Assembly (NCBI GenBank): GCA_033557465.1
Contig: CM066033.1
Location: 1,306,743,519 to 1,306,807,518, forward strand
DNA from: Ichthyophis bannanicus
Taxonomy: Eukaryota; Chordata; Amphibia; Gymnophiona; Ichthyophiidae
Direction of reading: 5' to 3'
DNA length: 64,000 nucleotides
Positions 1-10,915 of this stretch are shown here, piece by piece (the first letter of the stretch is position 1; every line of letters begins with the position of its first letter). A model generated the notes under the pieces. That model ran no database searches, was not told where the DNA came from, and worked only from the letters and a program-made list of their open reading frames with translations. A program made the translations under genes and the position numbers.

Positions 1-2095
1 AAAAAGAGCAAACCACTCATGAATGCAGCAAAATATGACCTTGAGAATATACCACTGGAATTTAAAGACTGCCTGCAAAATCGATTTGCTGCTTTAGATA
101 CAAATGACAGAGCTCCGGAAGAGTTTTGGAATGACATCAAGAAGGTTGTGTTGGAAGAAAGTGAGAAGTCTCTACAAAAGGTGAAAAAGCAAAAACGGCC
201 AAAATGGATGACGGAAGAAACTCTGAAAATTGCCCAGAAACGCAGAGAAGCTAAAGCCAGAGGAGAAAGAAAGACAATCGCAGAACTCAACAGAGATTTC
301 CAACGTGCAGCAAGACAGGACAAGGAAAAGTACTACAATGACACTTGCAAGGAAATAGAAGCAGAAACTATTAGAGGAAGAACAAGATCGGCTTTCCTAA
401 AGCTACGAGAGTTAAAGAAAAAGTTTCAGCCTCGAATTGGAATGTTACAGGATGCTCAAGGTTCTATGTTGATTGATGCTGAGAAGATCAAGAAAAGGTG
501 GAAGGAATATACAGAGTTTTTATATGATAAAGATCAAGTGGACCAACAGCCGTTTCAACCTGTACCTTATGATCGGGAACCATTGGTGATGAAAGAAGAA
601 GTTGAAGCAGCATTGAAAACCTTATCAAAGAACAAAGCACCAGGCATTGATAGCATTCCCATAGAAGTATTGCAGCAATCTGATGCAGCTGTTACCGTAC
701 TCACAAGGCTCTGCCAAGAAATATGGAAGACAACATCATGGCCAACTGACTGGAAAGATCTGTGTTTATACCAATACTAAAGAAAGGTGATCCAACTGAC
801 TGTGGAAATTATCGAACAATTGCTCTGATCCCACATGCCAGCAAGATTCTACTGAAGATTATTCAGAAGAGACTACAACCATACCTGGAACAAGAACTAC
901 CTGAAGTGCAAGCAGGGTTCAGGAAAGGGCGAGGAACGTTGCGGATGTGAGATGGATCCTTGAAAAGACCAAAGAATACCAAAAGGATATCTATTTGTCC
1001 TTTATCGACTATAGCAAGGTTTTTGACTGTGGAAACCATGAGAAACTCTGGGCCACATTAAGAAGCATGGGTATACCAGAACACCTGATCGTTCTCTTGC
1101 GCAATCTGTACATTGATCAAGAAGCAACAGTTCGAACGGAACAAGGAGAATCAGAATGGTTTAAAATAAGCAAAGGTGTAAGACAAGGCTGCATACTTTC
1201 CCCCTACCTGTTTAATTTATATGCAGAACAAATCATCAGAGAAGCAGGATTGTATGAAGACAACAGAGGTGTGAAGATTGGTGGAACACTCATCAACAAC
1301 CTTCGCTATGCTGATGATACCACATTACTGGCTGAAAGTGAAGATGATCTGAAACATTTGCTTCTCACAATCAAAGAACATAGTCTCAAAATGGGCCTGC
1401 ACCTTAATGTAAAGAAGACAAAGATCATGACAACTGACATAATCAACAGGTTCATTGTTGAAGGAGAAGAAATTGAAATTGTGAACAACTTTAACCTACT
1501 TGGATCAACTATCAATAAAGAAGCAACAAGCAGTCAAGAAATCAGACGACGCATTGCTCTTGGCAGAATGGCTATGAAAGACCTAGATAAGATTCTCAAG
1601 AGCAGAGATGTCTCTCTCCATACAAAGATTCGACTTGTTCAAGCCATGGTATTTTCAATAACATCATATGGATGTGAAAGCTGGACAGTGAAAAAGATAG
1701 ACAGGAAGAAAATTGATGCCTTTGAATTATGGTGCTGGCGGCGAATACTATGTATACCATGGACTGCCCGAAGAACAAACCAGTCGGTACTAGAGGAGAT
1801 CAAACCTAAGCTTTCTTTAGAAGCTCAGATGACAAGACTTCGACTTTCATACTTTGGACACATCATGCGAAGAGAGAGATCATTAGAGAAAGACATTATG
1901 CTTGGCAAGATAGAAGGTCAACGCAAAAGAGGAAGGCCAGCAATGAGATGGATCGATACAATAACAGCAGCTACGGGTACCAGTCTGTCAACAATGAGCC
2001 GCCTGACTGAAGACCGAACACAATTTAGGATAGCTATCCAGAGGGTCGCCATGAGTCGACTCCGACTCGACGGCACTTAACAACAACAACAACCT
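1..2095 (+). mobile_element. RTE/BovB-like LINE, 5'-truncated by the window edge
   Basis: This is the 3' two-thirds of a non-LTR retrotransposon. The reverse transcriptase (RT) region is seen with GVRQGC and RYADDTTLL, followed by a C-terminal region and a 3' end reading gtcgccatgagtcgac, then an (AAC)n tail at about 2080-2095. That 3' end (a self-complementary GTCGACTC-type motif before a short simple repeat) and the RT wording are characteristic of the RTE/BovB group. The apurinic endonuclease domain expected at the N-terminus would lie before base 1. Two further 3' ends of the same family occur in reverse at about 7525-7607 and 16057-16205, so the family has been active here. Assignment to RTE is confident; the exact subfamily is not. 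Confidence 0.85.
19..2080 (+). pseudogene. RTE reverse transcriptase ORF with two frameshifts
   Basis: One RTE polyprotein is spread over three frames: 19-780 (linker and RT fingers, with KNKAPGIDSIPIEVL), 762-950 (KKGDPTDCGNYRTIAL and QAGFRKGRGT), and 947-2080 (FIDYSKVFD, GVRQGC, RYADDTTLL and the C-terminal WTAR/FGHIMRRE region). The first shift lies at about 760, where a short tail replaces the expected FIPI. The second lies at about 940, where a few residues between the QAGFR and WILEKT motifs seem lost. Catalytic aspartates are still visible (FIDY and YADD), but the shifts would stop a functional product. The upstream endonuclease cannot be judged from this window. Confidence 0.82.
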
Positions 2096-2365
2096 CACAG
2101 GCACTGGGTCTGGGTGCTTCACACTGGTGTGATGCCACAAATAATGTCATAAGGGAGGGAAAAAAGGAAGCCTGCAAACCAAATAAAAATTGCAAAAGCA
2201 GAACAGGAAGAAAAAAGACCTGAAAGGGAGCAAGGAAATTAAAATGAATAAAAGAAAATGGCATGTGGAACATGCAAATTACAAAACAATATGCTATTTG
2301 CCACTATACCTAGAGGAATACAAAGGGGCTGCAGTAGATAACATGTGCCAATGTTTAATAAATGT

Positions 2366-2801
2366 GACCTTTACTAAAGGGTGTTGCGCAGTCAGTACGG
2401 GTTTGGGCGCGCATTAAGTACACTCTGAAAGCCATGGTAACTGAGAGCATGGGCTAATTTCCATGCTAACCGCTTCATGGGTTGAGGTGGTAAAGTGGTG
2501 GGTTAGGGGTGGAGAGTGAGCATGGTGAACATTGCACATTTAGTGCACAGGTACACACCATGCGCTATCTGCTCCTCATGCAATTAGCAGAGGTTCACCT
2601 GTATGTGGCACTCGGTGTACCTATGCTAATAGTGTAGGTTGCTGTGATGCATTATAGTGCCATTCTGTGTAATAACAGCTGAGAATAAGTTGGCCATGCC
2701 CCCAGTAGTTAGCACACAGCAGTTGCAACTACTACTGGTTAGTTTTACCACTAAACTTGTGTTAGTTGCTAGACTTTAGTGCACTTTAGTAAAAGGGCTC
2801 C
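2366..2801. repeat. Possible MITE with TTTACTAAA-like inverted ends
   Basis: The left side reads acctttactaaaggg and the right side reads ctttagtaaaagggctcc, which are approximately inverted copies. The inner sequence is non-coding. No target duplication was clear, so both boundaries and the class are tentative. The 2096-2365 and 2802-2974 stretches on either side show nothing I recognise. Confidence 0.3.
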
Positions 2802-3182
2802 TTAGTGTTTCTTCCATAATGAACGTAGACTGAAGATTGTTGATGATGTTTAAGTGGCAGAGAGGTTTATGATTAGTAGGAAAGGGTATCTGGTCTGACA
2901 ATTTTCTTTCTTCTGCTACTGAAAAAAGCTTTCTTTGGATGTCTGTATGACATGTTTCATTCCTTTGTCTCTAAGGGGTATGTTTACTAAACTGCGTTAG
3001 TGCGATTCACGTTAGGAGCCGCGGTAGAGACAGAAACCCCAAATAAGGACATGGGCGGTACATCGTTTCCGAGAATGCACCGAGAACATGCGTTACAAGG
3101 CGCCATAAATGAACGAGCGCTACAGGGCACGTTACCGCGCGTTAATCTTAAGGCGCGCAGGCATACAAGCACAGCAACAGAG

Positions 3183-3252
3183 CTGTAGCACAATGGTTAC
3201 AACACTGATTGATGGTACAGGGGTCATGGGTTCGATTCTCCTGTGGGCCTAA
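3183..3252 (+). other. tRNA-derived module in transposon subterminal region
   Basis: The block has an A-box-like stretch (tagcacaatggttac) and a B-box (gggttcgattct) at tRNA-like spacing. It is inside the 2975-6757 element, and the same module recurs four times in reverse at 47.9-49.3 kb. It is not a convincing tRNA gene: no clear acceptor stem pairing was seen. It is best read as an old tRNA or SINE head captured by the transposon. Confidence 0.5.
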
Positions 3253-5462
3253 TGTATAAGGCTGGCTGAGGCAGCACTCTTTACATTTAAGTAGCAATTG
3301 TTGAGGCATGTGACGTATATTTTAATTAGTGCTTCCAGCAAACACACCCTCACGGTGGCATAACCTAAGGTGCTGCATAAGGCACCCCATAATGCACTCC
3401 ATAGGGCACATTATAAAGTGTACTGTCTGCCAAGGCACCCTATAATGTCCCCTATAGGACACCTTATAAGGATGTGAACAAAGCCCTGGCTGGCTGCAGG
3501 ACTACACGTCACCACACAAACTGTCTGCTGTGGTTACCAGGATAGGGGTAACCCACCCGTACCCATGATGCACTGCACATGCAAATCAGAAGTCCAGAGA
3601 TGGGCACAAGATCGGGTATGCACCCCCACAGCACCTCGGCCTTGTAGGGGGAAACAGACCATGGTGGCACTGCCACAGAGTAGCCACAGACAGTCACGTT
3701 GTGCGGGTACAGTGCCCACCCTGAGGTTGAGGTGGGGTGCCCAGCACCAGGTCCACAGCACCTTTCATGGCTGAAATACGCCATGCTGCAGGTCCCCATC
3801 AGCGTGTAATAAATAGTTCAGTTAGACACACCTAGGATACATCTGTGTCCTGCTGTATGTCTCGGTCATGTCTAGTCTCTATGGGTGATGCTGCACCCAG
3901 AATAGTGCATATCCTGTGTTGGTGCCAACGTTACCTGCTGTAGGGGAGGGGAGGGGAGGGGAGGTGTGGTGTATGGACCCATAGGCAGATTATGTACTAC
4001 CACACAACCCACCCTCTGGGGCTCAGGGTGGGAAACAGGATCACCCACCAATAGATCCACAGTCTACCTCCCTGCAATGGCAGCAGTAGAGGGGACCAGC
4101 AACCCCAATCCTGCTGGGGAACAGCCATAACGGAATAGCAGACAGACAGCAGGCCTGGAAATGCTCAGCTGCCCCCCCCCCCCCCTTATCTGACATTCTC
4201 CAGCAGCAAGCCTCCAGCCGCTGCACCCTGCAAGGTGTTCCAGCAAGACACATACTAGCTGCAGACAGTCCGCCAGCTAGTCCATAGTGCATGGTCCTGG
4301 AGACGATGCATGTACCCAGAACGGGGATGTCACCATACACACCAAGCAGATAAGTCAGTGATTGGGCCCCAAAAGGAAACCCATAAATATCACATAAAAA
4401 AAATGCTACATAGCACTATGGGGGAACCTAGCCATGCCATGGTCACTGCTCAGTCAGGGTGAGAGTGACCTCCCAGCAGGACATGCTATGGCCACCCTGT
4501 CCATGCAGGTGGTGGCCAGGCACTACAATGTCCGAGCCATTGCCCTATGCCATGTGCAGATGCATCCAGGCCACGCCACCCTATCCAGGCTATTCCCACA
4601 GTACCTTGCTCCTCATTATGCACATTGGCAGGCCAATACTGGCAACAGTGCTAGCAGTGTGGGCTGTGGAGGGTGTTGGCAGCCACCACACACTGGATAG
4701 ACAGACACACACTCCCCACACCTATGCCAGCATGGTGCAACTATAGAGGTGTTGGGCAGCCCAGGCCACCACACCAGTCCTGGGCACAGTGCAGGCATGG
4801 CTATGGTACGCAATACTGTAGGAGTCACTCCCCAGGTTGGTCAACACTGTCAGACACAAGACCTGTAGCACACTCCACAAACATCAGAAAAGTTGCTATG
4901 ATGCAGCTCACTCAGAAAAGTGTACTTAACCTAGGAATTGCTATCTGCCAGTACTCATAGCAACCTTTTGATAGATGTGTACCATATTCCCGGTTTAGGG
5001 TGGCATTACTAAGGTATGCAAGTGCTAGTATTGGGAGATGCACGCAGAGCCCAAAGTCCTGCCTCTCCAGGAGGCTTTGGATAATGGGGCCTGTGGGTGC
5101 GGGTGTGTCTGCCCCTGTTGGCTGCTGCTTTACGGCATAGGTTCCCAACTCCAGTCCTGCGGTGTCAAACACTCTTCGGGTTTTCATGCTGTCCCTCACG
5201 AATATGCATGAGATACATCTGCATACCATGGGGGTGGCACATAGAAATGCAGCACAGGCATCTTTGCCTGAGGCAGCATGAAACCGGGATGGTGTTTGGC
5301 CCTCCAGGACTGCAGTTGGGAGGCTCTGCTCTAGGTAATGTGCATGTTTATGGTGTCTGTGCTCTGTAGGGTAAAATGTAGGTGTCTTGGGCATGTTTAC
5401 GTCATCTGCAATAAAGGTGCTGTCTGTATTAGCACGTTGTAGTAGTGGGTAAAATATGGGGA

Positions 5463-5545
5463 CTGGGTTGGCAGGAACCACAGCTGGGACTTGACCCTGT
5501 GACCCTTTGCTTCTGAATACACTGGTTTTGTGCACTGCACCACCT
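5463..5545 (-). other. Second tRNA-like module in the Harbinger-type element
   Basis: In reverse this stretch resembles the tRNA-like blocks at 62034-62105 and 62489-62560 in the related element at the right edge of the window (ccagctggg next to a B-box-like segment, and a gtggtgcagtgcac-type A-box). The B-box here is degraded (gggtcaagtccc in reverse). Its presence at matching places in both elements shows it is part of the transposon family and not an independent insertion. Confidence 0.4.
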
Positions 5546-6636
5546 TGTTGTCACAGAGTCAGTACATTCCTTGGTGATACCATGACTGTTCATCAGACAG
5601 GGCCCGTCTGTTGCAGTACACGGCACCCACCGACACAGGGCTAGGCCACGGTCTGCTCTGGGCAGCTGCCACTGCCCCCTCCACCACCAGTATCCCTCAG
5701 CCACCATGCTGACATGCCCTTCTGCTGGTGGTGCTGGTGGTGCGCAGTCTCAGGCCATCCAGTGTGCAGGTAGGCGGCTGCCTATGGTGCGGGTTCTGGG
5801 GTAGGGGTGCCTGCATAGGTGTCCACGCTTCCCCCCAGCCCCGCCTGCCAATGTTCCGTGCCCTTGAGGGTAGCTGCTGGGTACTATCCCCTGTGACACT
5901 GTGGGAAACACAGTCGTGCCCATGTTGGGCCTTCAGCAGTTGCTGTCTGGCTGCTCTGCTGCTTCAGCATTCGTATGGGCCACCTAGGCATCGCCCTAGT
6001 CCGCACTGTGGCTGAGCTGCACCACAGCATGTGCCGCCTGCGGCCCTCTGTATCCCCTTCTCCGGCATCTGTCCAGTTGCCGTTCCGACATGCCCGCCCT
6101 GATGTTGCGGGACATGTGCACGCCATACGAACCCTGTCCGATGGTGGGGAAAAACCTGAGCAGCGCTATATCACTGTGGGCTCATTCACCTTGTATGGGG
6201 GCGGAGTATAGACCCTTCCACGATTTATATCTGTTCTATGCAGCTTACTCGGGGGGGGGGGGGGAGGTGTTGATGTTTCTCATTGCTACCACTATTGGCC
6301 AGCTTGGTTATGGTCTTTTTCCAGTTTGTTGGGGTCATTTTCAGTGTTTATGTGCCCTTTTGTTCTGTGCACATGTATCACACGTATCACTTTTTTTAGG
6401 TTCCCTGCCTGGGCTGTACATTGCTGACACTGAAATGGTTTCTCTCCCCTGTAATGTGCATTTAATGGCAGGTTTTCATTCGCGTTGGAATTGAGCTCTT
6501 CAGATCAGCACGTTAGTGTGAAGGGAGCCTCTCCCCGCCCACTCTCCGCCCATTGACCCCTTCTCTCCGCCCTCTCTCCACCTTCTGTGGTGTTTTACCG
6601 CGCCACGGGAGTTTACGATCGTTAACTACTGTTAAC

Positions 6637-6720
6637 GCGCGTTATGTAACATTAACGATCGTAAGCGCGTCATAACGCGCGTTATGATGCGCTTATGATC
6701 GTTAACATTACATAACGCGC
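6637..6720. repeat. 84-bp near-perfect palindrome
   Basis: The two 42-base arms, centred at 6678/6679 on cataacgcgcgttatg, pair at 38 of 42 positions by eye. All four mismatches are of the transition type. The sequence is rich in CGCG and ACGATCGT and sits just inside the right TIR of the transposon. It could extrude as a cruciform or act as a hairpin in the transposition complex; function is not known. Confidence 0.9.
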
Positions 6721-6760
6721 ATTATTTACGATTACCGCAGTTTAGTAAACATACCCCTAA

Positions 6761-7055
6761 GTCTGGCAGACTTGTTGGATGAAGGCATTGTAGAAGGAAA
6801 TGATATCTTTCTGGTGCCTACATTAGGGACGTGAAAGGAAAACATTTTTAGTTCATTTTTGGGTCATTTTCAGAGTTTTGGACTTTTTTTGGTTTGTTTC
6901 ACATATATGCATCAACAATTTTTTAGTGTATATTACAACTTTTTAATGTGTTAGTCAAATTTACACATTAATTCATAGGTTAATATGCTTGAAATTAATT
7001 TGAAAGAAAGATAAAAATCAAACCACACTCCCAAATTATGAGTGGCAAACTCTAT
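6761..7055. other. AT-rich stretch, nothing recognised
   Basis: The sequence right of the transposon is AT-rich with no ORF, repeat boundary or RNA gene that I can support. Confidence 0.5.
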
Positions 7056-7059
7056 TTAA

Positions 7060-7345
7060 CATCCTCCCAAAAAACTACTGCCTCTGGGTACCTCTTACCA
7101 AACCACAATGCCTTGGACTTCTACATTCAAAAATAATTAATTAGCCATCAACCACTAAGATACCGCGGCCAACCTATCATTTAGACTCCCCAGTTCTTCT
7201 CACCAATTCATTCCTACTTAGACAAAAATTTGAATATCATCCGCAAAAAGAAAGGACTGCAATCCTAAGGAGTCCAGTAAATCTCCCGGTGGTTGCAAAA
7301 ATGAATTAAAAAGAACCAACGAAAGGACAGACCCTTGAGGCACTC
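7060..7345 (-). pseudogene. LINE reverse transcriptase relic
   Basis: In reverse, frames of this stretch encode a degraded QGSVLS...LFN block (7345-7290) followed by FADDIQIFV (about 7245-7215), the RT palm with the catalytic DD. Several stops and shifts separate the pieces. ADDIQ-type motifs fit the Jockey-superfamily LINEs (L2/CR1 group). It is short and old. Confidence 0.55.
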
Positions 7346-7524
7346 TACAAATCAACCTACCAATGCTGTTCACGTTTATCCAGAAAAGAAGCAAACCACG
7401 CTAGCCCCACATCCTGCAAACCCTGCTCTCACAGCTTCTGATATGGAAACCCATGGTGAATGGTGGTATTGGATAGTCTGCAGATTTTGTAGTTGGCTGG
7501 GATGGAAAATAAAGCTGCATGTTG

Positions 7525-7607
7525 CTGTTGTTAAGTGCCGTCGAGTTGGTGTCGACTCATGGCGACCCTCTGGATAGTTGTCCTAATTTGTTTTCGGACA
7601 GCTGCAT
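7525..7607 (-). mobile_element. RTE/BovB-like 3' end fragment
   Basis: This is a reverse copy of the last ~80 bases of the RTE at 1-2095: gttgttaagtgccgtcgag followed by gtcgactcatggcgaccc. It is a severely 5'-truncated insertion, as is usual for LINEs. Confidence 0.85.
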
Positions 7608-8190
7608 AGATATATCTAATATTTTATTGATTTCAGGTTTTTTTGTGTGCGATAGTCAAACTCCTTTCCTTAATACAAGATAATCCATTACCCTAGCATT
7701 TTTGCCCCCTGTCATTAGACTTGAGGTGTTCCATTCCAGTTCCGAGTGTAAGTGAAGAGAGAGAACATTCTAGTCTGAATGTTTTTCAGGAAAGAATGAA
7801 TTGTGATAGAGGAAGGAGTTGGAATTTTGTGTAGCATGTAGATTGATGAACAGGCACGAGAAAGGCTTTTTATTTCAGAAAAAGGAGAAGTAACCTCTGA
7901 TAGATTTTTTTCATTTTCTTTGAGCTAAAAGGATGCCAGAAGAGTCTGGAGAAAGTTTATGATCTACCAGGACTCTTGGATACAGCAAACAATATAGGAT
8001 TCTCTAGCTGGAAGATGCATATCTTAAAAGAGTCAGCAAAGGGAGAGATTTCCTGGAAGAAATCTGAGAAGTCTACAAACTACATTCAGTCACTTGCAGC
8101 TCCTTTGTTTTTGCAGGTAAAATTTTGCTGGAAGTAAGGTAGATATTTTCAGACAAATCTAGTCAGTTGTTTTTGCCTGGAAGAGAGAGT
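7608..8190. other. Unassigned stretch
   Basis: No gene or repeat boundary is supported here. The sequence is moderately AT-rich and may hold very old LINE or DNA-transposon sequence. Confidence 0.4.
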
Positions 8191-9025
8191 TGGACAATGG
8201 TGTATTTGAATTTCAGCAAACCCAGCAAAGCCTTTGACATTCCCAAGATGGCCGTCTGCAGGGGCGTCTATATAGACATCTCCAGAGCCATATTTCAGAA
8301 CCTGGACGTTGAAGGGCGCCTAATGGTTAGAGTAGTGGATTAGGGCAGCCAGGGTTCAAACCCCACTGCTGCTGTCATTGACATTGTGCTGAGTATTAAG
8401 GATGATGGTGTGCCTTCTCTATACCCTCTGGATACTTTTCAGCTAAAACAAGCACTTTTAGATGCTTGTGCCTGCCTGGGAGAGGTCTAACATTAGACAC
8501 GATGCCAGACATCCATGACATTTCTGAGATCAGGTGGTGATGTCCAGGATCCTTGGAATGCTCTGGCCATAGCTCCTCCATGCTCCTGTTCAGACTTGGA
8601 CAACCTCTCTGGGGACCTCCAGAGCCAGCTTCTAAAACGGCTCTGGAGATAACTCTGTGTTTTGGACATCTCTAAGCTCATTCTCAGATATCCAAAACAC
8701 AAGCAGGGCTTTTAAAATTTTCTCCTTAGTGCAAACTATTTAAGATATTTTCCCCAAACTGAAATATAAAACAAACAAAATGAAAAAAATGCCAAAAACA
8801 ACATTGGAAACTAATTTGAAAAATTTTGGCCTGTGTATTCCCGAGTGGGAAAAACCAAATGGTGGTAACTGTAGTTAATTCATAGGAAAGCAGCATAATC
8901 TGTGGAGTGCCACAGGGATCGACCCTGGGTTCAGTTCTCTTGAACATTTTTGTAAGTCATATTATGAAAGGGATATCAGAAAAAGTTTGCCTTTTTGAAG
9001 ATGATACAAAAATCTACAACAGGGA
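8190..9025 (+). pseudogene. CR1/L2-type RT relic split by later insertions
   Basis: At 8200-8245 the translation gives a block like YLNFSKPSKAFDI, the usual LFDLSKAFD RT motif A. At about 8897-9022 it gives GVPQGSTLGSVLLNIFV and then LFEDDTKIYN, which are RT motif B and a mutated FADD box (A to E). The spacing between the blocks in intact LINEs is far shorter than here, so about 600 bases (including the SINE head at 8318-8392) were inserted. The relic is short, with no open frame joining the blocks. Confidence 0.6.
8318..8392 (+). mobile_element. tRNA-derived SINE head
   Basis: The stretch has taatggttagagtagtgg (A-box-like) and agggttcaaaccccac (B-box) followed by tgctgctgtcattgac. It resembles the head of the complete SINE at 57493-57718 but lacks its central domain and RTE-like tail. 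Confidence 0.6.
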
Positions 9026-9049
9026 AACACCCCGGAGTATATGAAACGA

Positions 9050-9575
9050 GGAGGGATCTAGCAAAACTAGCAAAGCAGTGCTTTCAGATCTGTCGTCCGC
9101 AGACTCCTGGGTCCATGAGACCATTACAGGAGTGTGGTACTGTGGCATGCGATGAGAAGGGGTTTTCTTTAAAGCACAGGCCAGTCGGCAGTTCAGGGAC
9201 AACAAAAGCAGTTTAATCTGTCTCAGCTTGTTAAACCTCCACAAAGAAAAATTCAGAACAGACAGCAGTTCAGGGAAAACAAAATCAGTTTTACTTCTGT
9301 CCCAGCCTGTTAAATCTCCACAAGCTAGTTCTCCTGGCCCTTCCTCAAGCCCCAGTTAAAGTTCCTACCTCAGAACTCCTTTGCATGACTTGCCTTGGAA
9401 GGACTTCTGGCTCCATGGGCCTCTCTCCCTCCTGCAGCCTGCTGGGTTCTTATTGTCTCCCTCTGAGCCACACCCTCCCAGCCCTGAACTCTGGACTGCA
9501 GAATCTCTTAAAGGGGACTGTTCATGCTCCCTTTGTAGAAGGGCGGGTGACATTCTATAGATCCCATCACACACC
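9050..9575 (-). repeat. Putative gypsy 3' LTR
   Basis: In reverse the sequence starts tgtgatgggatc at about 9575, directly downstream of the degraded pol region, as expected for the 3' LTR of a minus-strand element. It contains an ~80-bp tandem duplication (copies starting near 9189 and 9269, each with cagttcaggg and cctccacaa/tctccacaa). The far end near 9050 is not fixed, and no matching second LTR was found in the window. Confidence 0.5.
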
Positions 9576-9664
9576 CTCCCCCTCAGCTCAACCATGCCCA
9601 TTGAGCACCTGCCTTACCCGGGACCCTCACCTGGGAAAGGAATGGCGGACCCAAAACTGGTAGG

Positions 9665-10647
9665 GTTAAAGACTCAAAACCACCACATAATATGGCTGTT
9701 GGACTCCTTATGTGGAGCCAGCCACTTGAGAGGTAGATGGTCCGCTATGAGCGGATGGCCAAAGGGGTAGTATTTGAAGGTCTCAAGTATCCACTTGACA
9801 GTTGGGGCTTCTTTTTTGATCACCATATAATGCTGATCCCCAGGAAGCAGCTTTCTACTGATGAATGCTATGGGATGTTCTTCATCCCTGACTTCCTGGG
9901 CCAGAATGGCTCCTAGTCCCACCTCTGAGGCATTGGTTGTAGACAGAAATTAGGGCTAATCAGGATGGGTTCAGAGTCAGGTGACCACTGAATCCATTCA
10001 GGAGCTCTCTTCTGGAGGAGCTTCATTAATGGCTCTGCTACCTCTGCAAAATTAGGGATGAACCGGCAGTAATAACCAATCAATCCTAGGAAGGCGCAAA
10101 CCTTTTTCGTTGATTTCGGGGTAGGGACCTGGGCAATGGCATCCACCCTCTGTAGTTGAGGTCATATCTGCCCATTTCCAAAAAAATGACTCAGGTATTG
10201 AACATCCCGACCTCCCAAAAAACATTTCTTGGGCTGTCAACCAGGCCTTCCACAGGCTGGTCAACACAGCTTGTACTTGGGTTGGATGGGTAGTCCAGTC
10301 TCTGTTGTAGATGACGATATCCAGCAGCTACTCCTTGTGCCGTCTCAGTAGGTGGTCAGCTAGGCATTGAAACATGGCTGGAGCCTTGTGTAGTCAAAAG
10401 GGTCATACTGTAAACCGGAACAGACCTTGTGGTGTCATAAAAGCAGTTTTCTCTTTGGCAGCTGGAATCAAGAGCACCAGCTAGTATCCCTTGGTCAGAT
10501 CTAGGGTTGATATAAAGCGTGCTCCACTGTGTCTTGCAATTAGCTCATCTACTCTGCGCATGGGATAAAGTTTCTAGTTTAGAAGCTGCATTGACCTTCT
10601 GGAAATCAATGCAAAATCTGATGCTTCTGATGGGTTTAGGAACCAAG
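9665..10647 (-). pseudogene. Gmr1-like Ty3/gypsy RT and RNase H (degraded)
   Basis: Reading in reverse from the insertion point at 10647: LVPKPIRS...FCIDF, then ISTLDLTKGY (RT palm), a mutated YLDD region, AFLGLIGYYCRFIPNFA (RT thumb/connection, ~10146-10060) and GLGAILAQE...PIAFISRKLLP...HLPLKWL (RNase H, 9922-9674). Multiple stops and frameshifts are present. These are classic Ty3/gypsy motifs. The upstream part of the same pol is at 12855-13377, displaced by the nested insertion. Confidence 0.85.
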
Positions 10648-10915
10648 GGCCTGATATTCATTTGCGACGGCTATGCGCCTCTAAGGTGCATAGTCATTGC
10701 CGCCAAACTTTAACCCAGGATATTCAATCCAGGGCCATATCCAGCCACTGGCATTGAATATCCAGGATCATTGCACAGCCGCACAAGGTGCAGAAGCTAA
10801 CCGTGCAGCGGTGCTCCGGTGGCGAAAGTTAGGTCAGCTTTTGCTGTGCCTCACTTTTGCCACTGAGGGATAACTGGGCAGCAGCTGAATATCGCTGCTG
10901 CATGGTTATCTCTGG

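Larger units (their letters stand above)
2975..6757. mobile_element. Non-coding Harbinger-type DNA transposon, 3783 bp
   Basis: The element starts ggggtatgtttactaaac (2975) and ends with the exact inverse at 6757; the terminal repeat is perfect over 22 bp. It is flanked on both sides by TAA (2972-2974 and 6758-6760), which matches the 3-bp TWA target duplication of PIF/Harbinger. No transposase is visible inside, only short unrelated ORFs, so it is probably non-autonomous. It carries a tRNA-like block near the left end, a large palindrome near the right end and GC-rich subterminal tracts. Relatives of it occur at 61209-64000 (inverted) and at 47.9-49.3 plus 54.70-54.82 kb. Harbinger assignment rests on TIR and TSD; it has not been tested against a transposase. 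Confidence 0.85.

Noticed and set aside
3941..3964. Short GGGGA repeat as a regulatory site
   Set aside because: Simple repeat only; no context for function.
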